Part shown: in pieces, positions 3,752-6,170 of the stretch
Position numbering within the stretch: the stretch's first letter is position 1
Layout of the letters: the number at the start of each line of letters is the position of its first letter
Source of the DNA: JBBSGA01 sp038254585
Lineage (GTDB): Bacteria > Chloroflexota > Chloroflexia > Chloroflexales > Kallotenuaceae
Assembly (NCBI GenBank): GCA_038254585.1
Contig: JBBSGA010000371.1
Coordinates: 1 to 6,170 of the forward strand
Length of the DNA stretch: 6,170 nt
Reading direction: 5' to 3'
Notes under the pieces: generated by a model
Database searches by the model: none
What the model was told of the DNA's origin: nothing
Seen by the model: only the letters and a program-made list of their open reading frames with translations
Program-made: the position numbers and the translations under genes

Positions 3752-6170
3752 GTGAGCTTAGCAAAGCGCTACGATCCCAAGATCGTCGAGCCCCGGCTGC
3801 AAGCGTTCTGGCAGCAGGCGGGCACCTATCAGTTCGAGCCCGCGTCCGACGCGCCTGTCTTCTCGATCGACACGCCGCCGCCGACGGTTTCCGGTTATTT
3901 GCATCTGGGGCATGTCTATTCGTACACGCATGCCGACGTGGTGGCCCGCTTCCGGCGCATGCGCGGCTACAACGTCTTCTACCCGATGGGCTATGACGAT
4001 AACGGCCTGCCGACTGAGCGCCTGGTCGAGCACCGGCTGGGTATCACCGCGCTGCAGGTCGGACGCCAAGCCTTCATCGAGAAATGCCTCGATCTGAGCG
4101 TCGATCTCGAGCGCGATTACCAGGCCCTCTGGCAGCGGCTGGGACTCTCGATCGACTGGCGCCACATCTACCGCACTATCGACGATCGCTCGCGCCGCAC
4201 CTCGCAGCTTTCCTTCATCGAGCTCTATCGCAAGGGGCTGGCCTACCGCCAGGATGCCCCGGCGATCTGGTGCCCTGAATGCCGCACCGCGATCGCCCAG
4301 GCCGAGCTGAACGACCTCGCACGTGAGAGCGAATTCGTGACACTTGCGTTTCGTCTCGACAATGGCGCGACGCTGCCGATTGCCACCACCCGTCCGGAGC
4401 TGCTGCCTGCCTGTGTGGCAGTCTTCGTCCATCCCGGCGATGAGCGCTTTCGAGACCTTGTCGGACGGCGCGTGCGTGTGCCCCTCTTTGGGCAGGAGGT
4501 CCTTGTGCTGGAAGATCGCGCGGCGGACCCAGAGAAAGGCACCGGCGCGGTAATGTGCTGCACCTTCGGCGACACGACCGATATCGAGTGGTGGCGCAGC
4601 CACGATCTGCCGCTGCGCGCCGTCGTCGAGCGCGATGGAAGATTAGGGGCGGCAGCGGGCGACTTCGCGGGCCTACCCGTACCCGAGGCGCGTCGGCGGA
4701 TCGTCGCGGCGCTCGAAGCCCAGGGGCTCGTTCTCGATCGGCAGTCGATTACGCAGTCCGTGCGGGTTCACGAGCGCTGTGATACGCCGGTGGAGTACGT
4801 CGTGGCGCGGCAGTGGTTTATCAGGGTCCTCGACCACAAGCAGGCGCTGCTCGAGGCCGGCGAGCAGATTACCTGGCGGCCGGCGCACATGCTGGCGCGC
4901 TACCGCGAGTGGGTGGAGAACCTCCGCTGGGATTGGGGTATCTCGCGCCAGCGCTACTTCGGCGTTCCACTTCCGGTCTGGTACTGCGCTGCGTGTGGCG
5001 CAGCCGTGATGGCCGGCGAGACGCAGCTTCCGGTCGATCCGACCCACGCGCAGCCGGCAGCTCCGTGCGCGTGCGGCAGCACCTCGTTCGAGCCGGAGCA
5101 GGATGTGATGGATACGTGGGCGACCTCGTCGCTCTCGCCGCAGATCGCGGGCCAATGGCAGGCCGATCCGCGGCTCTATGCACAGGTCTTTCCGATGTCC
5201 CTGCGCCCGCAGGCGCATGAAATCATTCGCACCTGGGCCTTCTATACCATCGTCAAGTCGTACCACCACTTCGGCGAGGTGCCATGGCGGGAGGTGCTCA
5301 TCTCCGGCTGGGGGCTTGCGCCGGAGGGAACCGGGAAGATCAGCAAGAGCCGGGGCGGCGGCCCGCTGCCGCCGATGGAGATGATCGAGCGCTACTCGGC
5401 GGATGCCCTGCGCTACTGGGCGACCAGCACCGGCGTGGGGCGGGACGCGGTTATCAGCGAGGAGAAGATCCAGGTCGGGACCCGGCTCGTCACCAAGCTG
5501 TGGAACGTCGCCAACTTCGGCCAGCGCTTCCTGCAGGACTACGATCCTCCCGCCGAGCGGCCGGCGCTCTCGGTCGCCGACCGATGGATGCTCTCCGCCC
5601 TGCAGGGGCTGGTCCGGCGGGTTACCGACGCCTTCGACGCCTGCGACTACGCGGCGGCCAAGAGCGAGGTCGAGCGCTTCTTCTGGAGCGCCCTGGCGGA
5701 TAATTATCTCGAGCTGATCAAGCGCCGGCTCTATGACGTGGCCAACGCCGGGCACACCGCCGCGCGATACACTCTGCACCACGTGCTGCTCGCAATCGTC
5801 AAGCTTTTCGCGCCGATCTTGCCATACATTACCGAGGAGATCTACCAGGGGCTGTTTGCGAGTGTCGACGGAAAGGCGTCGATCCACATCGCCGGGTGGC
5901 CGATCGTCGACGAGACCCTCGTGGACGGTCGCGCGGAGGCCGCCGGAGAAGCACTCGTCGACATCGCCACGGCCGTCCGACGCTATAAGAGCGAGCACAG
6001 CCTGCCGATGAGCGCTGAGCTGGAGCGGCTGCACATCGCGACGCAGGATGCCGGCCTGGCCCAGGCGCTGCGGGACGCGGAGGACGATCTCCGCAGCGTG
6101 ACGCGGGCCGGGAGCGTCGAGGTTGGCGCCGGCTTGGCTCCGGGCCTGGTAGTAGTGAGCGCGACGGGCA
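3752..6170 (+). CDS. valS: Valyl-tRNA synthetase, archaeal-like form, C-terminus cut off by window edge
   Basis: This class I enzyme ligates valine to tRNA-Val in the cytoplasm and clears mischarged threonine. GTG at 3752 opens a frame of 806 codons that is still open at 6170; this form is usually about 850-890 residues, so only the end is missing. Visible: ATP-binding HLGH (51-54), NVFYPMGYDDNGLPTERLVE nearby, Zn-type CPEC (174-177), the CP1 editing domain starting about 185 with TTRPELLPACVAVFVHP (212-228) and GTGAVMCCTFGDTTDIEWW, catalytic-core ISRQRYFGVPLP (397 on), a second Cys cluster (C412, C415, C439, C441), RPQAHEIIRTWAFYTI (485-500), KISKS in place of KMSKS (529-533), and the helical anticodon-binding domain from about 610. 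DDNGLPTE distinguishes ValRS from IleRS and LeuRS. The TTRPELLPAC and CCTFGDTTDIEWW blocks are those of archaeal rather than E. coli-type ValRS, as is the lack, so far, of a long C-terminal coiled coil. The gene is controlled by the upstream T-box, whose GTC specifier independently supports valine. Confidence 0.96.
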   Translation, partial: MSLAKRYDPKIVEPRLQAFWQQAGTYQFEPASDAPVFSIDTPPPTVSGYLHLGHVYSYTHADVVARFRRMRGYNVFYPMGYDDNGLPTERLVEHRLGITALQVGRQAFIEKCLDLSVDLERDYQALWQRLGLSIDWRHIYRTIDDRSRRTSQLSFIELYRKGLAYRQDAPAIWCPECRTAIAQAELNDLARESEFVTLAFRLDNGATLPIATTRPELLPACVAVFVHPGDERFRDLVGRRVRVPLFGQEVLVLEDRAADPEKGTGAVMCCTFGDTTDIEWWRSHDLPLRAVVERDGRLGAAAGDFAGLPVPEARRRIVAALEAQGLVLDRQSITQSVRVHERCDTPVEYVVARQWFIRVLDHKQALLEAGEQITWRPAHMLARYREWVENLRWDWGISRQRYFGVPLPVWYCAACGAAVMAGETQLPVDPTHAQPAAPCACGSTSFEPEQDVMDTWATSSLSPQIAGQWQADPRLYAQVFPMSLRPQAHEIIRTWAFYTIVKSYHHFGEVPWREVLISGWGLAPEGTGKISKSRGGGPLPPMEMIERYSADALRYWATSTGVGRDAVISEEKIQVGTRLVTKLWNVANFGQRFLQDYDPPAERPALSVADRWMLSALQGLVRRVTDAFDACDYAAAKSEVERFFWSALADNYLELIKRRLYDVANAGHTAARYTLHHVLLAIVKLFAPILPYITEEIYQGLFASVDGKASIHIAGWPIVDETLVDGRAEAAGEALVDIATAVRRYKSEHSLPMSAELERLHIATQDAGLAQALRDAEDDLRSVTRAGSVEVGAGLAPGLVVVSATG

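Noticed and set aside
4673..6034. Long minus-strand open frame (about 450 codons) opposite valS, and another at 3758-4603
   Set aside because: Both lie wholly antisense to a clearly conserved synthetase, are rich in Arg, Gly, Ala and Pro, and match no family I recognise; GC-rich codon structure commonly leaves such frames open.

Overview
The window most likely comes from a GC-rich member of the Chloroflexota. Three things point there: a secreted protein built on paired repeats (FGYPIT / QWFERARFE / LLGRLG.EL) that I associate with that phylum, a T-box leader (known in Chloroflexota as well as Firmicutes and Actinobacteria), and a bacterial-family GH63-type glucosidase. The assignment rests on recognition, not on a search.

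Layout. Bases 1-1776 (minus strand) hold the first 592 codons of a large cytoplasmic glucosidase of the MGH1-like/GH63 type; its C-terminus lies beyond base 1. A 229-base gap with a possible promoter and a palindrome separates it from an exported 388-residue protein (2006-3172, minus): signal peptide, two copies of a Chloroflexota-type repeat, a Pro/Thr/Ser linker and a DNRLRE/CBM96-like beta domain. Bases 3173-3751 form a divergent control region. Its left part carries the minus-strand promoter, with a perfect 7+1+7 inverted repeat filling the -35/-10 spacer. Its right part carries a good sigma70-type promoter (3361-3389) and a complete transcriptional T-box riboswitch (about 3396-3690). From 3752 to the right edge runs valS, an archaeal-like valyl-tRNA synthetase that lacks only its last few dozen codons.

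How the parts work together. The T-box reads the charging state of tRNA-Val: predicted specifier GTC at 3500-3502, TGGT acceptor-binding bulge at 3629-3632, and mutually exclusive antiterminator and terminator hairpins that I could pair base by base. Uncharged tRNA-Val would therefore allow valS transcription. The two minus-strand genes both relate to carbohydrates (one exported binding-type protein, one intracellular hydrolase) and may be co-regulated, but each seems to have its own promoter. I found no tRNA or rRNA gene, CRISPR array, insertion sequence or phage gene.

The most noteworthy items are the T-box controlling an archaeal-type ValRS, the repeat-plus-CBM96 architecture of the exported protein, and the palindrome inside its promoter. 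I do not see a clear new defence or mobile system.
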